The position numbers were made by a program, and so were the translations under genes. 64,000 nucleotides of DNA from Heterostelium album PN500 (taxonomy: Eukaryota; Evosea; Eumycetozoa; Acytosteliales; Acytosteliaceae). Shown one piece after another: positions 1-11,001 of the stretch (position 1 is its first letter; each line of letters starts with the position of its first letter). A model generated the notes under the pieces. It did no database searches. It was not told where the DNA came from and worked only from the letters and a program-made list of their open reading frames with translations. The DNA lies in contig NW_008805073.1 in assembly GCF_000004825.1 (NCBI RefSeq), positions 372,001-436,000 of the forward strand, read 5' to 3'.

Positions 1-17
1 TTTGTTTTAAGTTTATC

Positions 18-1087
18 ATGTTTCATAAAGTTGTACAACTATCATTCAATTCAAGAACTAGCTTATTTCTATTCAACCAAAAAAAGGTTAATTACATTGC
101 TTCACTAAATAAATCGAGCATTGCTACCTTTTCTACTTTTAGAAATTCGTTAGATAATAATAATAGCATTAATAAGAACATTAATAATAGTAGTAATATT
201 GTTGATCAACATCATTATAAAAGTAATAATTTAAGTTTTAATATTAAAAGAACAATGTCTACCGCTTCTAATAGTACAGCTGGTGTTGTTGCCGAAGGAA
301 CAACTATTTTCAAGGGACACGATCAAATTCAAATCGATTTGATGAAGGAGGAATGTATTGTTGTCGATAGAGACGATAAACCATTGCGTCCCGGCAGCAA
401 GAAGGAGTGTCACTTGATGGAGAACATCAGCAAGGGATTGTTGCATCGTGCATTCTCAATCTTTTTGTTCAACGAAGAGGGCAAGTTGCTCTTGCAACGT
501 CGTGCACTCGAGAAGATTACATTCCCAGGTTACTGGACCAACACTGTCTGCTCACATCCGCTGTGGCTCGAGAACGAGTTGATCGAAGAGGATGCCAAAG
601 GTGTTCGTATCGCTGCACAACGTAAACTCAAACACGAACTCGGTGTTCCATTCGAACAAGCACCAATCGACGCATTCACCTTTATGACCAAGATCATCTA
701 CGTCTCACCATCAGTTGAAGACGCACAATGGGGAGAACATGAAAGTAAGTGATATCTAGATCAATCAAAATATAAACATAACAGAAATATATATAATATA
801 ACTAACCAATTAATTAACTAATTTTATATAACTTAGTTGATCATATTGTTGTTATAAAGAGAAAGATTGATGTTACACCGGAACCAAATGAAGTTATGGA
901 TTATAAATATGTTTCATGGGAGGAGTTGCAGGAGATGTTTGCTGCAGCCGATAGAAAAGAGATTAAACTTACACCATGGTTTAGATTGATCGCTGAAAAT
1001 CATCTCGAGAAATGGTGGAAAGATTTGGACAACGTAAAACAACATGTTGAACCATCTGATAAGATTCATAGATACTGTGAATGTTAA
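18..1087 (+). CDS. idi: Isopentenyl-diphosphate delta-isomerase (IPP isomerase), two exons
   Basis: Interconverts isopentenyl and dimethylallyl diphosphate in isoprenoid synthesis. Exons 18-744 and 837-1087 join in frame (intron GTAAGT...TTAG), giving 325 residues. The Nudix-like fold is recognisable: [10 protein letters not shown] carries the catalytic Cys (about residue 178) and WGEHE the catalytic Glu (about 240), the latter just before the intron. The core aligns from about residue 100. The first 79 residues are an Asn/Ser-rich extension absent from the usual family length, and a second in-frame ATG at 255 (MSTASN...) begins the conserved protein. The extension could be an organelle-targeting leader, with the second ATG giving a cytosolic form; that is inference. 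The gene converges with the membrane-protein gene at 1472-2269. Confidence 0.93.
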
Positions 1088-1471
1088 TATTTCATTTTGT
1101 TTTTTTTTTGATAAATAAACATATTATCAAATCATCTTATTATTCATTCATTCTTATATCATCAATCAATAAGTTTTCAGAAATGAAAATCATTTCTTTA
1201 TAAAAACAACAATTTTTATTTCTAATTTTATTTTAATGTTGTGTTGTTGGTAGGTAATAAATAATAATAATAATAAAAGAGTAGTCTATCTGATTCTCTT
1301 CTTTTGATTTAAAGTACAATTTGTATTTGCTTTTCCCAAATTAGCTAATTTGTCGTTGTTGTTAAAATAATAACTATTATTAGTTGTTCATTGATGATGT
1401 TGTTGTTGTTGATGTTCTATACAAGTGAAAAATTGAAATTATAATATAATATGAGTTATATAAAGTTATTA
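1088..1471. other. Convergent intergenic spacer
   Basis: A 384-bp AT-rich spacer between two gene 3' ends. It contains AATAAA-like polyadenylation signals on both strands and short AAT and TTG runs. I see no gene in it. Confidence 0.6.
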
Positions 1472-2269
1472 CTATGCTAAAGTTTGTGCTAAATTATTTT
1501 GACCTAACATCCAACATATTTCTTTGTTCTAAAAAATAATAATAAAAGTTAATATTATGATAAACTATTTAATAAAAATATCTTTTTTTTTTTTTTTTAT
1601 GTTTTTCGATATTTACTTGTTCAACTGTTAGGTGTTTACCGAATCTTTCATAAATTTGTCTGCCAGCAGTGATACCATAACGATAGTAGGTCGATTTAAT
1701 CTTTTCATATGGATCGGTATCTTGTGACGATATGTTCTCAATTGTGATAACATTGAAAGGTTCGTACATTGGTCCTTCTAAAACAACGCTTGACTGTGGT
1801 GGAAATAGAAATGAATAAGTAATTTGAAATAAGATGAGTGAATTGATTTGAAACTTACTTTTTCTAATGGGGTCGATGTCGGTAGAGGAGATGAAGGTGA
1901 GAGTAAATCGGCTTCCTCTTCGGTTTTGGTCTTTGGTTTGGCAGCCATCGCCAGTGACATTGTGATGAACAAGACACATAGCAGTATCAATATGAAAACT
2001 GAACAGACCAGAATGATGTGTAGTTGCTGATGAATCGATTGCACCGTTTGAATCAGTGTTGAATCTTCATCTTTGTTGATGAGTGACTCGAGTCGCTCCA
2101 ACTCAAATTCATTTTTCGTCTCCAAGATGAGAGACATCAAATTCAACAAAAAGATAACGGCTATTGAGGTGTACAGTGCCACATGAATATACGAGAGTTT
2201 AGAGCAACCCTGAAAACCAGACTTTCTACCTCTATCATTATAACTGTTTCTATTATTATTTCTTGCCAT
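1472..2269 (-). CDS. Conserved-looking two-pass membrane protein of unknown function, three exons
   Basis: I do not recognise the family. Exons on the minus strand are 2269-1859, 1793-1617 and 1528-1472. All junctions are phase 0 with GTAAGT/GTAAAT donors and CAG/TTAG acceptors, giving 214 residues. The last exon is only 18 codons and ends the protein ...NNLAQTLA; reading through its intron would instead give a poly-Lys tail from a T-run, so I prefer the spliced form. Two hydrophobic stretches (about residues 25-48 and 83-110) flank a charged loop (ETKNEFELERLESLINKDED), suggesting a hairpin membrane protein with a cytosolic Arg/Asn-rich N-terminus. The C-terminal 75 residues are soluble and well structured in composition (EGPMYEPFNV, RYGITAGRQIYERFGKHL). 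Confidence 0.8.
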
Positions 2270-4005
2270 TCTATCTATATATCTATTTATCTATTTATCT
2301 ATCTAATCTAATCTATACTGTGAATGAATTAAAAAATGATAATTGAATTTAAAAAAAAATAGAGTACCACAATAGATAGATGAAAGAGATATGTTGGAAA
2401 AATAATAACCTATTAAAAACCAGTATTTGCATAATGACAAAAAAAATTAAAAAAATATTTTGAAAATTCACCTGGTTTTTGAAAAAACAAGAAAGAAGTG
2501 AGGGGTAAATATCATGTGAGGGTAAGCAATTTAAGTGCAAGCACACAAAACAATGATCTGTGTTTATCTTTAAATCAAACCAAAACAAAAAAAACAAAAG
2601 ACTGTCATCATTTCCGAAAAATAAATAACAAGTGATTAATGATATGGTGTCTTATCTTGATCGATTGATTTTATAATATATTTAATAATAATTGAACAAC
2701 TATCTATTTTCTTAAGATAATAATAATGTTAACCAAGAAACAATGGACAGTAAACTCCTTCTCATTGATAAGATGAAAACAAGGATAAATTTGGTTGTGA
2801 ACTTGATACCTTAAAGCGCTTTTGTATGAATAATCATTTACGATCTACATATTCTATTACTTTTTAGTTTTTGAGATAAAGTATTTAAATAAGAAGACAA
2901 AGTAAGTAAATTGATAGACAACCTCCAACTGACTTTGAAAGGTATTTAATTTGTGATCTGAAATGACCGAAAAGAAACAAATTTAACCATCTCTCTATAC
3001 CTAAAGCATCTCTCTTAAGATTTTATCAAACTTTTTTCAATCTTTTGTAAGTCATTCCAAAATATCCTTTCATATAGGTAGTGACTGATTTTGCTCGATA
3101 TAACTAAAATCGACTTGTAAACAGACAATGCTACCTGAAGAAGGTCCGATGTTAATGACAAACCTTTTTTGCACATGATATGCACTTAACCTTAAACAGA
3201 AACTTAAAATTACTGTAGTTATTATCTTTATTTTGACATCAATCTTATAAAAACGGTGTCGGTTAACTAAGATTAATAAGTGTTTTTTTTTTCGTTTGGT
3301 TTGACAAACAAAAGATCAGTGACCATGAGTTGGATGTACATTGTGATCGAGTCCAAACGAAAGAAGTAAATGGGGTGCATGACACTTAATGAGACCTCAA
3401 AAAAAAGTGTAAAAAACCATGAATAAAATCAGTAGAAACTTGAAACTTAAAACTTGCAAAATCTATCTATCTTTGGGTGGTAGACACCCGTTGACAGTCT
3501 TTATGATCGAAATCTAACTAATTCTTACAATTTGTGACCACCATACATTGGTTTTTTTTTTTTTGTTTTTCGATTTTTGAAAAATTCCAGTTTTTTTTTT
3601 GCAAGTTTATTTTTGTGTGAGATCAGATGAATTTTGTTGAGTTTTTGTATTTTTGATTTGTCACTGATTCTTTGAAGTTGGAGTTTGGCAAAAAAAAATT
3701 TTCCTAAAATGAAAGGCAATTGTATGACAAAGATGGGGTATTTAGTGTTGAAGGTTTTTCACGATTGAAAGAAGAAAAAAAAAAAAAAACTATTTTGAAT
3801 CTAATTTTTTTGTTTTAATCAGAAATTTTATTTTTAAAAATTTTCAAAGATTTTTTTCCACACAGCGCCTTGAAATTTATTTTTAATCTTTAATCATTGT
3901 TCAACACACCATATTTGAGAGTCAGTTTCAAAAAAAAAAAAAAGATTTGTTTATTGTTTTAAAACATTCCCCTACAAATATTTATAAATATATAATCTAG
4001 ATAAA
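2270..4005. other. Divergent intergenic region upstream of the Cys-rich cluster
   Basis: About 1.7 kb of AT-rich DNA between divergent genes. It holds several homopolymer A/T runs and a 10-bp inverted repeat (TTTCGTTTGG at 3290-3299 against CCAAACGAAA at 3353-3362, loop about 53 bp). The open frames seen here are low-complexity Lys/Phe-rich readings of A/T runs and are not convincing genes. Confidence 0.5.
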
Positions 4006-5257
4006 ATGAAATTATTTGTTTCATTAGTTGTTTTATTGGTCGCTATCAGTACCGCCAACGCCTCATGTGCTATGGGACAAAAGTGTGTCAAGCTCGGAGA
4101 ACAATGTCCACCATCTTCGTAAGTATCCATATCAGAATTTATAAATCATTAACAACAAATCATCTCAATATAATTTTAATTAACAAACAATTGTTATCTT
4201 TTTTTTTTTTTTTTCAAACTATTCTCAGAGTCGATCCATGGACTTCGTGTGAAGCTGGTTCATGGTGTTGGTTCGGTGACAATCCAAAGCCAAATGCCTG
4301 GGGTAACTGTACTGCTTACGCAAAGCTAGGTGAATTCTGTGATGGTGATTACTGGTCTTGTGCCGATGGTTTGACTTGTTATGGAAGCACAAGACAACCA
4401 AAGACCTGTCAATACACCAATTACGCCAATGTCGGTGAAGATTGTGATTCAGCTGTTGACTGCACCAACGGTAATCAATGTATCTATGGAAAGTGTCAAG
4501 TCAAAGCTTCAACTCAAACTGTAGGTCAATGTGCAGGTAGATGGACTGATTGCCCATTCGGATTCTCTTGTAACATGACCAGCAATATGTGTATCCCAAC
4601 CCTCACCAACGGTGCCGCCTGTAATCTCCCAGACGTTCCACAAGCCAGATGTTCAGTTGGTTTGGTTTGCTCACCATTAACCACCGATCTCGGTACCGAA
4701 CTACACCTGTGTCCCAGTCAACAGCAAGGGTTCAGGTGCTGCATGTGCCACTCAAATCCCAAGCTTCGGTCTCGACGGTGCCTTCCCAAGTTTGGAGTGT
4801 GACGTCTCGCAATCGTTGCTCTGTCTCCGTGACAACAACGCCAAATTGACTTGCCAAACTCCACCAGCTTTGACCACAGGTAACTGAGGATACCGACTCT
4901 GCTACCCCATGCCAAAGCAACAGCGAGTTCTGCGCCTGTCCAGTTGACTCCAACACTGGTACCTGTACTGTCAGCACTCGTTTGGGTGCCGATTGCTCCA
5001 AGGCCATCAACGACCTCGTCAAGTGTACCATCGACAACAAATGTCAAATCTACGCTTCAGGTACCACCTCATACAAATCATGTATTTATCAAAACTGTCG
5101 TGACATTATGTGTCAAAACAAATGTGACCCAATTCTTACCAATGACAAGTCATGCACTGCCTACCAATACACTGGATGTTACGCAAACAACGACTCTTCC
5201 TTTGTTCGTCCAACCATTTTCTTGGTCGTCATTGCTTTGGTTGCTCTTTTATTCTAA
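4006..5257 (+). pseudogene. Cys-rich GPI-type surface protein, tandem copy 1, with two frame breaks
   Basis: First of four tandem paralogues. Exon 1 is 4006-4118 (signal peptide MKLFVSLVVLLVAISTANA and the first Cys motif); exon 2 starts at 4229 (TC|A GTC GAC-type junction shared by all copies). The Cys-rich frame runs to about 4695, then shifts by +1 (or -2) before NYTCVPVNS, which is read in the next frame. A second shift of the same sense lies at about 4882-4892 (AACTGAGGAT), after which the frame runs cleanly to the C-terminus SSFVRPTIFL...ALLF. Both breaks lie inside sequence well conserved with copies 2-4. This could be a decaying gene or two assembly indels. Compared with copy 3, the second break falls at the same Cys codon where copy 4 has a stop. 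Confidence 0.6.
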
Positions 5258-6039
5258 AATTAAAATAAAAAACATTAATATTTAAACCAAAAATTATTAT
5301 TTTTTTTCTTAGCTAAATAAAATTTTATAATAGATAAATATAATATTATATTTTGTTGGAGCATTGCAGAAATATTATTAAATATTATAAAATTAGGATT
5401 ATAAAAAAGAAAAATAAATCCATTTAAAAAAAAATTATAATATGTCAGATAAGAAACAATAAATATTGTTTTTTTTTTTTTTTGGCTTACCATTATTTAT
5501 ATATTCACAAGAATATTAAAGAGAAACAATATTGTGAATAAATAAAAGTATTATTTTTGGAAAAGTAACCTCTTTGTTAGCAATGCTGTTGAAAGGGTTT
5601 TTTTTTTTTTTTTTTTTTTTAATTTTTTGATGATTCGGTTCTCGATCAACCCTTTGAAAAATTCATGAATTGTTGGACCAAATATGGGGTTGACACCCTG
5701 CTGACATCTGTTCATTTTATCGATAGACAAAAAAATATTTTGGTACAATTTAAAAATAACTTTGAAAAATATTAGATTCTTTTTCAACTAAAAAAACAGA
5801 ATTACCTTGTACCAATCTAAAAATCTTATGAGTAAATTGGAGTAATGTTTGATCAACCGCAGATCAACCTATTTTCTAATATTTTTTTATTTTAGATTAT
5901 TTTTTATTTTTTTTTGAATTTCTTCTCAGATAGGCAATTGAAGGGTCGATAAATTACCGCCTTAAAAACTCTAGTTTTACTTTTTCTTTTAATTATATTT
6001 TCTAAATATACAAATAATATATATACACACAAGGATAAA
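5258..6039. other. Intergenic spacer between Cys-rich copies 1 and 2
   Basis: AT-rich spacer with long A/T runs (for example T-run near 5600-5620). A stretch at about 5630-5720 is less AT-rich than its surroundings and reads on the minus strand as KMNRCQQGVNPIFGP..., but it is flanked by Lys/Phe homopolymer codons and has no recognisable start or family. Confidence 0.5.
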
Positions 6040-7247
6040 ATGAAATTATTTATTTCATTAGTTATTTTATTGGCTGCCATCGGAGCTGCCAGCGCAGATT
6101 GTTCATACGGACAAAGATGTGTTCATGTTGGAGAGTCTTGCCCACATCCAGCGTATGTATAAAATAAAATAAAATTATTTAGAAAATAAAATAATAGAAT
6201 AATTATTAATAAATATTTCTTTAAAAAATTAAATTTTTTTCAAGTGTTGACCCATGGACTACATGTGATCGTGATTCATGGTGTTTCTTCTCAAATAATC
6301 CAGCCACTCCCTACGAGTCAGGAAACTGTACCGCCTACGCCAAGCGTGGTGAATATTGTGACAATGATTACTGGAGTTGTGCTCCAGGTTTAGAGTGTTT
6401 CTCCAACGAAGGACCAGCATCCTGCCAATACCTTTACTTTGCCACCATCGGTGAGGACTGTGCCTCCGCTTTCGAGTGTACCAACGGAAACGATTGTATT
6501 GACGGAAAGTGTCAATTGAGAGCATCCCAAGAAGGAAGCTGCAGTCAAACTTGGGAAGATTGTCCATACGGATTCTCATGTAACAGAACCAGCGACTTGT
6601 GTATTCCAACTCTCACCGTCGGAGCTTCATGCTCTGGTACTAGAGCCCAATGCGGTGTCGGTCTTATTTGCTCACCAACCAACACCACCATGACCGATTA
6701 CACCTGTGTTGCCATCAACTCCAAGGGATTGGGTGCTGCATGTAGTCAAAATACCTTTTCATTCAATTTGGACGGTCGAATCCCAGATATCGAATGTGAC
6801 GTTTCACAATCTTTGCTCTGTTTGGAGAACAACAATGGTGAATTAACCTGTCAAGCTCCACCAGCCATCACCACCGGTAATTGTTCTACCGACGGATGTA
6901 AAGAGAACAACGAATATTGTGGTTGTCCAGTTGACTCTTACAATGGTGTCTGTGCTCTTTACAATACCCTCGGTGCTGCTTGCTCCGAATCCATCAACGA
7001 ACTCATCAAGTGTGCCGTTGACAACGAGTGTCAATATAAAGCTTCTGGAAGTTCAAGTTATAAGAGCTGTCTCTACCAAAACTGTGGTTCCATCATGTGT
7101 GACAACAAATGTGGTGGTCAATCATTCTCTGATGCCAAATCCTGTGGAGATTATAAATACGACGGTTGTTACGCTCAAAACTCATCATCTTTTGTACGTC
7201 CAACTATTTTCCTTGCCATCATTGCTTTGGTTGCTCTCTTGTTCTAA
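6040..7247 (+). CDS. Cys-rich GPI-type surface protein, tandem copy 2 (intact)
   Basis: Exons 6040-6152 and 6245-7247 encode 371 residues. There is an N-terminal signal peptide (MKLFISLVILLAAIGAASA), then a long Cys-dense ectodomain with repeated C-x(4-6)-C-x(3-6)-C spacing (for example IGEDCASAFECTNGNDC), and a hydrophobic C-terminus (SSSFVRPTIFLAIIALVALLF) preceded by small residues, as in GPI-anchor signals. Exon 1 is 113 nt long, as in the other three copies, and the intron sits in phase 2 after the second Cys group. I know of no assigned function; extracellular adhesion, recognition or coat roles are possible. Codons are clearly biased to C/T-ending forms relative to flanks, consistent with good expression. 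Confidence 0.85.
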
Positions 7248-7724
7248 AAATAATCAAAACAATAATATAAAATAAAATAAAATAAAAATTTAATATTTAA
7301 AAAAAATAAAAAAAAATCCCAATTATTATTATTATTTAAATATTATTCAAATAAATTTATAAATATTTTGAGAAAAAAAAACAAATACAACAAATCTATT
7401 GGATTTTTTTTTTTTTTTTTGAAAAATTGAATAAAATAAAGTTGAATTGTAATAAAATATATATATATATATATAATTTTGGGAAGGTTATAAAGATTAA
7501 CTCTTTTTGCAAGATCTTATTGCTCATAAAAGGATGTTTTCAAATAATTTAATTGTGTTTTTTTTACGATTCAACTAAAATTTTTTAATGTGTGTAAAAA
7601 ATTCCAAGATATTTGTGGCAAAAAAAAAAAAAAAAAAACTGTTTTAATTCCAGGTGTCATCTATTTAGGTTTTTAATTTTGGTGGTTCGATTCAAACTTC
7701 AACTTCAAATTTTAGTTAGATAAA
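7248..7724. other. Intergenic spacer between Cys-rich copies 2 and 3
   Basis: AT-rich spacer with an (AT)n run near 7459-7475 and an A-run directly before ACTGTTTTAATTCC at about 7640. A similar A-run/ACTGTTTT string occurs upstream of copy 4 and again downstream of copy 4. No gene is visible. Confidence 0.5.
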
Positions 7725-8961
7725 ATGAAATTACTTATTTCTTTAGTTGTTTTATTGGTTGTTATTGGCTCAACCAACGCTTGCGATACCTACGGTCAAA
7801 AATGTGTTAAAGTAGGATCACCTTGTCCAAATCCATCGTATGTAAAATAATATTAATATTAATTTATAGATACACTTTTGAAATATTTAATATTAATGGA
7901 TATTGACAATATTATTTTATCTGTAAATAATAATATAACATAGAGTCGACCCATTTACAACATGTGAAGAAGGTTCCTTCTGTTATTATGGAAAGAGTCC
8001 AACTTCTACTTCATCAGGAAACTGCACTGCTTTTGCTGTGGTCGGTGAGTACTGTGATGGATCACAAACAAGCAATACTATTTGTGCACCGGGATTGAGT
8101 TGTTACACTGGTAGCGACAGTCCAAATACCTGCCAGTTTGGTGATTACGCCGCCATTGGAGAGTCGTGTGACTCCTCCTTCTCCTGCATCAACAACAACG
8201 ATTGCGTCAATGGAAAGTGTCAACTCAGAGCCGCTGCCAATGGAAAGTGTAACGATGCTTGGAGCGACTGTGCTTTCGGATACTCATGTAACACCACCAG
8301 TAATGCTTGTATCCCAACCCTCACCAGCGGTGCCGCCTGTAATGTCCCAGGTTTAACACAAGCCAGATGCGCCGTTGGTTTAGTCTGTTCGCCAGTGACC
8401 ACCGAGCGTCTCAACTACACTTGTGTTCCAGTCAACAGCAAAGGTCCAGGTGCTGCATGTGCCTCTCAAGTCGCAAGTTTCAGTCTCGACGGATCCTTCC
8501 CAAGTTTGGAGTGTGACGTCTCCCAATCGTTGCTCTGCTTGTTGAACAACGGTAACTACACCTGTCAAACACCACCAGCTGTCTCCACCGGAAACTGCTC
8601 GGCTACAGCATGTCAAAGTGGATCTACAGAGTTCTGTAGCTGTCCAGTCGATTCCTGGACTGGAACATGCACTCAATACAACACTTTGGGTGCCGATTGC
8701 TCCAAGGCTTTCAATGCTCTCGCCAAGTGTGCCGTCGACAACAAGTGTCAAATCTATGCCGGTTCACCAAACTACAAATCGTGTATCTATCAACACTGTT
8801 CCTCAGATATGTGTGGTGGTGATGCATGTGTCCCAACTTCCAGCAACCAAGGTTGTGGTGAATCTCAATATGCCGGATGTCATTCCTACAGTTCCTCATC
8901 ATTTGTTCGTCCAACAACTATTTTCATTGCTTTAATTGCTCTTCTCCTTTCACTCATTTAA
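7725..8961 (+). CDS. Cys-rich GPI-type surface protein, tandem copy 3 (intact)
   Basis: Exons 7725-7837 and 7944-8961 encode 376 residues. The architecture matches copy 2: signal peptide (ISLVVLLVVIGSTNA), Cys-rich ectodomain with Asn-x-Ser/Thr sites, and a C-terminal hydrophobic segment (SSSFVRPTTIFIALIALLLSLI) suited to a GPI signal. It is nearly identical to copy 4 over long stretches of exon 2, and their introns and 3' UTRs also match closely, so the two are the most recent duplicates in the array. The homologous codon to the copy 4 stop is TGC here (GGAAACTGCTCG, about 8590-8601). Confidence 0.86.
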
Positions 8962-9152
8962 AATACTCGATTCCCGTTCAAATTAAATAAATTAAAAATA
9001 AAAGTAGTTTAATTAAATAAATATCATATTTTGTCAAAGCTTTTTATAAAAAAAAAAAAAAAAAATCATAATGATTGCAGAAGTTGCAATCAAATGTATA
9101 AAAAACTGTTTTCCGACTTAAAATTTTGGTTGACTCAGAATTGTTAGATAAA

Positions 9153-10393
9153 ATGAAATTATTTATTTCTTTAGTTGTTTTATTGGTTGTTATTGGCTCA
9201 ACCAACGCTTGCGATCACTACGATCAAAAATGTCTTAAAGTAGGATCACCTTGTCCAAGTTCATCGTATGTAAAATAATATTAATTTATAGATACACTTT
9301 TGAAATATTTAATAATTTTGTCAATATTATTTTATCTGTGTAAATAATAATATAACGTAGAGTTGACCCATTTACAACATGTGAAGATGGTTCCTTCTGT
9401 TATTATGGAAAGTATCCAACAGCTACTTCATCAGGAAACTGCACTGCTTTTGCTGTGATCGGTGAGTACTGTGAAGGATCACAAGATCACTTTACTGATA
9501 GCAATGCTTATTGTGCACCGGGATTGAGTTGTTACTTTGGTAGCGACAATCCAAATACCTGCCAGTTTCTTGATTACGCCACCACCGGAGAGGCGTGTGA
9601 CTCCACCTCCTCGTGCATCAACAACAACGATTGCGTCAATGGAACGTGTCAACTCACAGCCAATGCACAGTGTATCGATGTTTGGACCGGTTGTCCTTTC
9701 GGATACTCATGTAACACCACCAGTAATGCTTGTATCCCAACCCTCACCAGCGGTGCCGCCTGTAATGTCCCAGGTTCCACAGATGCCAGATGCGCCGTTG
9801 GTTTAGTCTGTTCGCCAGTGACCACCGAGCGTCTCAACTACACTTGTGTTCCAGTCAACAGCAAAGGTCCAGGTGCTGCCTGTGCCTCTGAAGTCGCAAG
9901 TTTCAATCTCGACGGATCCTTCCCAAGTTTGGAGTGTGACGTCTCCCAATCGTTGCTTTGCTTGTCGAACAACAAAGGTAACTACACCTGTCAAACTCCA
10001 CCAGCTCTCACCACCGGAAACTGATCGGCTACAGCATGTCAAGGTGGATCTACAGAGTTCTGTAGCTGTCCAGTCGATTCCTGGACTGGAACATGCACTC
10101 AATTCAACAGTCTCGGTTCCGATTGCTCCAAGGCTTTCAGTGGTCTCGCCCAGTGTGCCGTCGAGAACAAGTGTCAAATCTATTCTAACGGTATGAAAAA
10201 CTACAAATCGTGTATCTTTCAACACTGTTCCAAATATATGTGTGGTGGTGATGCATGTGTACCAACTTCCAACTACGAAGGTTTTTGTAGTAGAACTCAA
10301 TATGCTGGATGTTATTCCTACAGTTCCTCATCATTTGTTCGTCCAACAACTATTTTCATTGCTTTAATCGCTCTTCTCCTTTCACTCATTTAA
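9153..10393 (+). pseudogene. Cys-rich GPI-type surface protein, tandem copy 4, with one in-frame TGA
   Basis: Exons 9153-9265 and 9361-10393. The frame is uninterrupted except for TGA at 10022-10024, where copy 3 has TGC (Cys). Downstream the same frame stays open for about 123 codons to the normal C-terminus SSSFVRPTTIFIALIALLLSLI. As written, the product would be 258 residues, secreted and without its membrane anchor. Possible explanations are a fresh nonsense mutation, a sequencing error, or stop-codon readthrough or selenocysteine. I see no convincing SECIS-like element in the short 3' UTR, which is almost identical to that of copy 3. Still, the exact Cys-to-TGA change makes the case worth checking. 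Confidence 0.6.
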
Positions 10394-11001
10394 AATACTC
10401 GATTCCCGTTCAAATTAAATAAATTAAAAATAAAAGTTTAATTAAATAAATATCATATTTCTAAATAAAAAATAAAATAAAATCAAAATGTGAAAAAAAA
10501 CAAAAAAAAACTGTTTTTTTTTTTTTTGCAATGAATGGTTTTTCCTTTTTTGAGTTATTTAGAAATTTAAATGTGGTGTCATTGAATTACAATGACGAGT
10601 AAGCAACCACTAATTCCAACCACTATCAAACAAGCAGATGTCGAAATATATACATCTATCATATATCACGACAATAATGATTTATATTAATTTCGAACTG
10701 AATCGAATCAATTTCAAATGAAATTTGAATAGTTTTGTTTTTTTTTTTAATTTAATTTCAGTTAAATAATATAAACTCTTCTCTTTTGATTTTTTAATGT
10801 AAGCAAACTACACACACATAAAATACACACTACTTCTTTTTTCAAAACTATCACAATTCAACACACATAAATATCAAGATTTATTACAAAATAATTGAAA
10901 AAAAAATACAAAACAGAAAAAATTAATTAATTCATTGCTAGATTAAAAATAGCTTTTTTTTTAAACTACAACAAATAAATTAAATAGTATTAGATTAGAG
11001 A
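10394..11001. other. Intergenic region upstream of the 4CL-like gene
   Basis: About 600 bp of AT-rich DNA with A/T runs. An A-run followed by ACTGTTTT and a T-run at about 10498-10528 resembles the upstream flanks of copies 3 and 4 and may be a leftover duplication edge. No gene is visible. Confidence 0.45.

Larger units (their letters stand above)
7640..10450 (+). repeat. Recent tandem duplication unit (Cys-rich copies 3 and 4)
   Basis: Copies 3 and 4 share not only exons but also intron sequence (GTATGTAAAATAATATTAAT, ATAGATACACTTTTGAAATA) and the 3' flank (ATACTCGATTCCCGTTCAAA at about 8963 and 10395). Homology beyond the coding region shows that a genomic segment of about 1.4 kb was duplicated recently. 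Copies 1 and 2 share only exon-level similarity with this pair. Confidence 0.8.

Noticed and set aside
4866-4925. An intron that would rescue the second frame break of copy 1 (GGTAAC...CCAAAG)
   Set aside because: The donor and acceptor are weak and the resulting frame is wrong for the conserved Cys segment; the other copies have no intron there.
5551-5787. 78-codon minus-strand frame between Cys-rich copies
   Set aside because: Mostly homopolymer Lys/Phe; only a 90-bp patch looks different, noted separately.
10022-10024. Selenocysteine reading of the TGA
   Set aside because: I could see no SECIS-like stem with the usual ATGA...GA core in the short 3' UTR, which matches that of the TGC copy. 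Kept only as a question in the findings.
9803-10300. Long antisense open frame in Cys-rich copy 4, with counterparts at 4718-5047, 6843-7034 and 8380-8751
   Set aside because: They are at the same place in each paralogue and come from the shared codon pattern of the sense gene. Splice structure, signal peptide and anchor support the plus strand.
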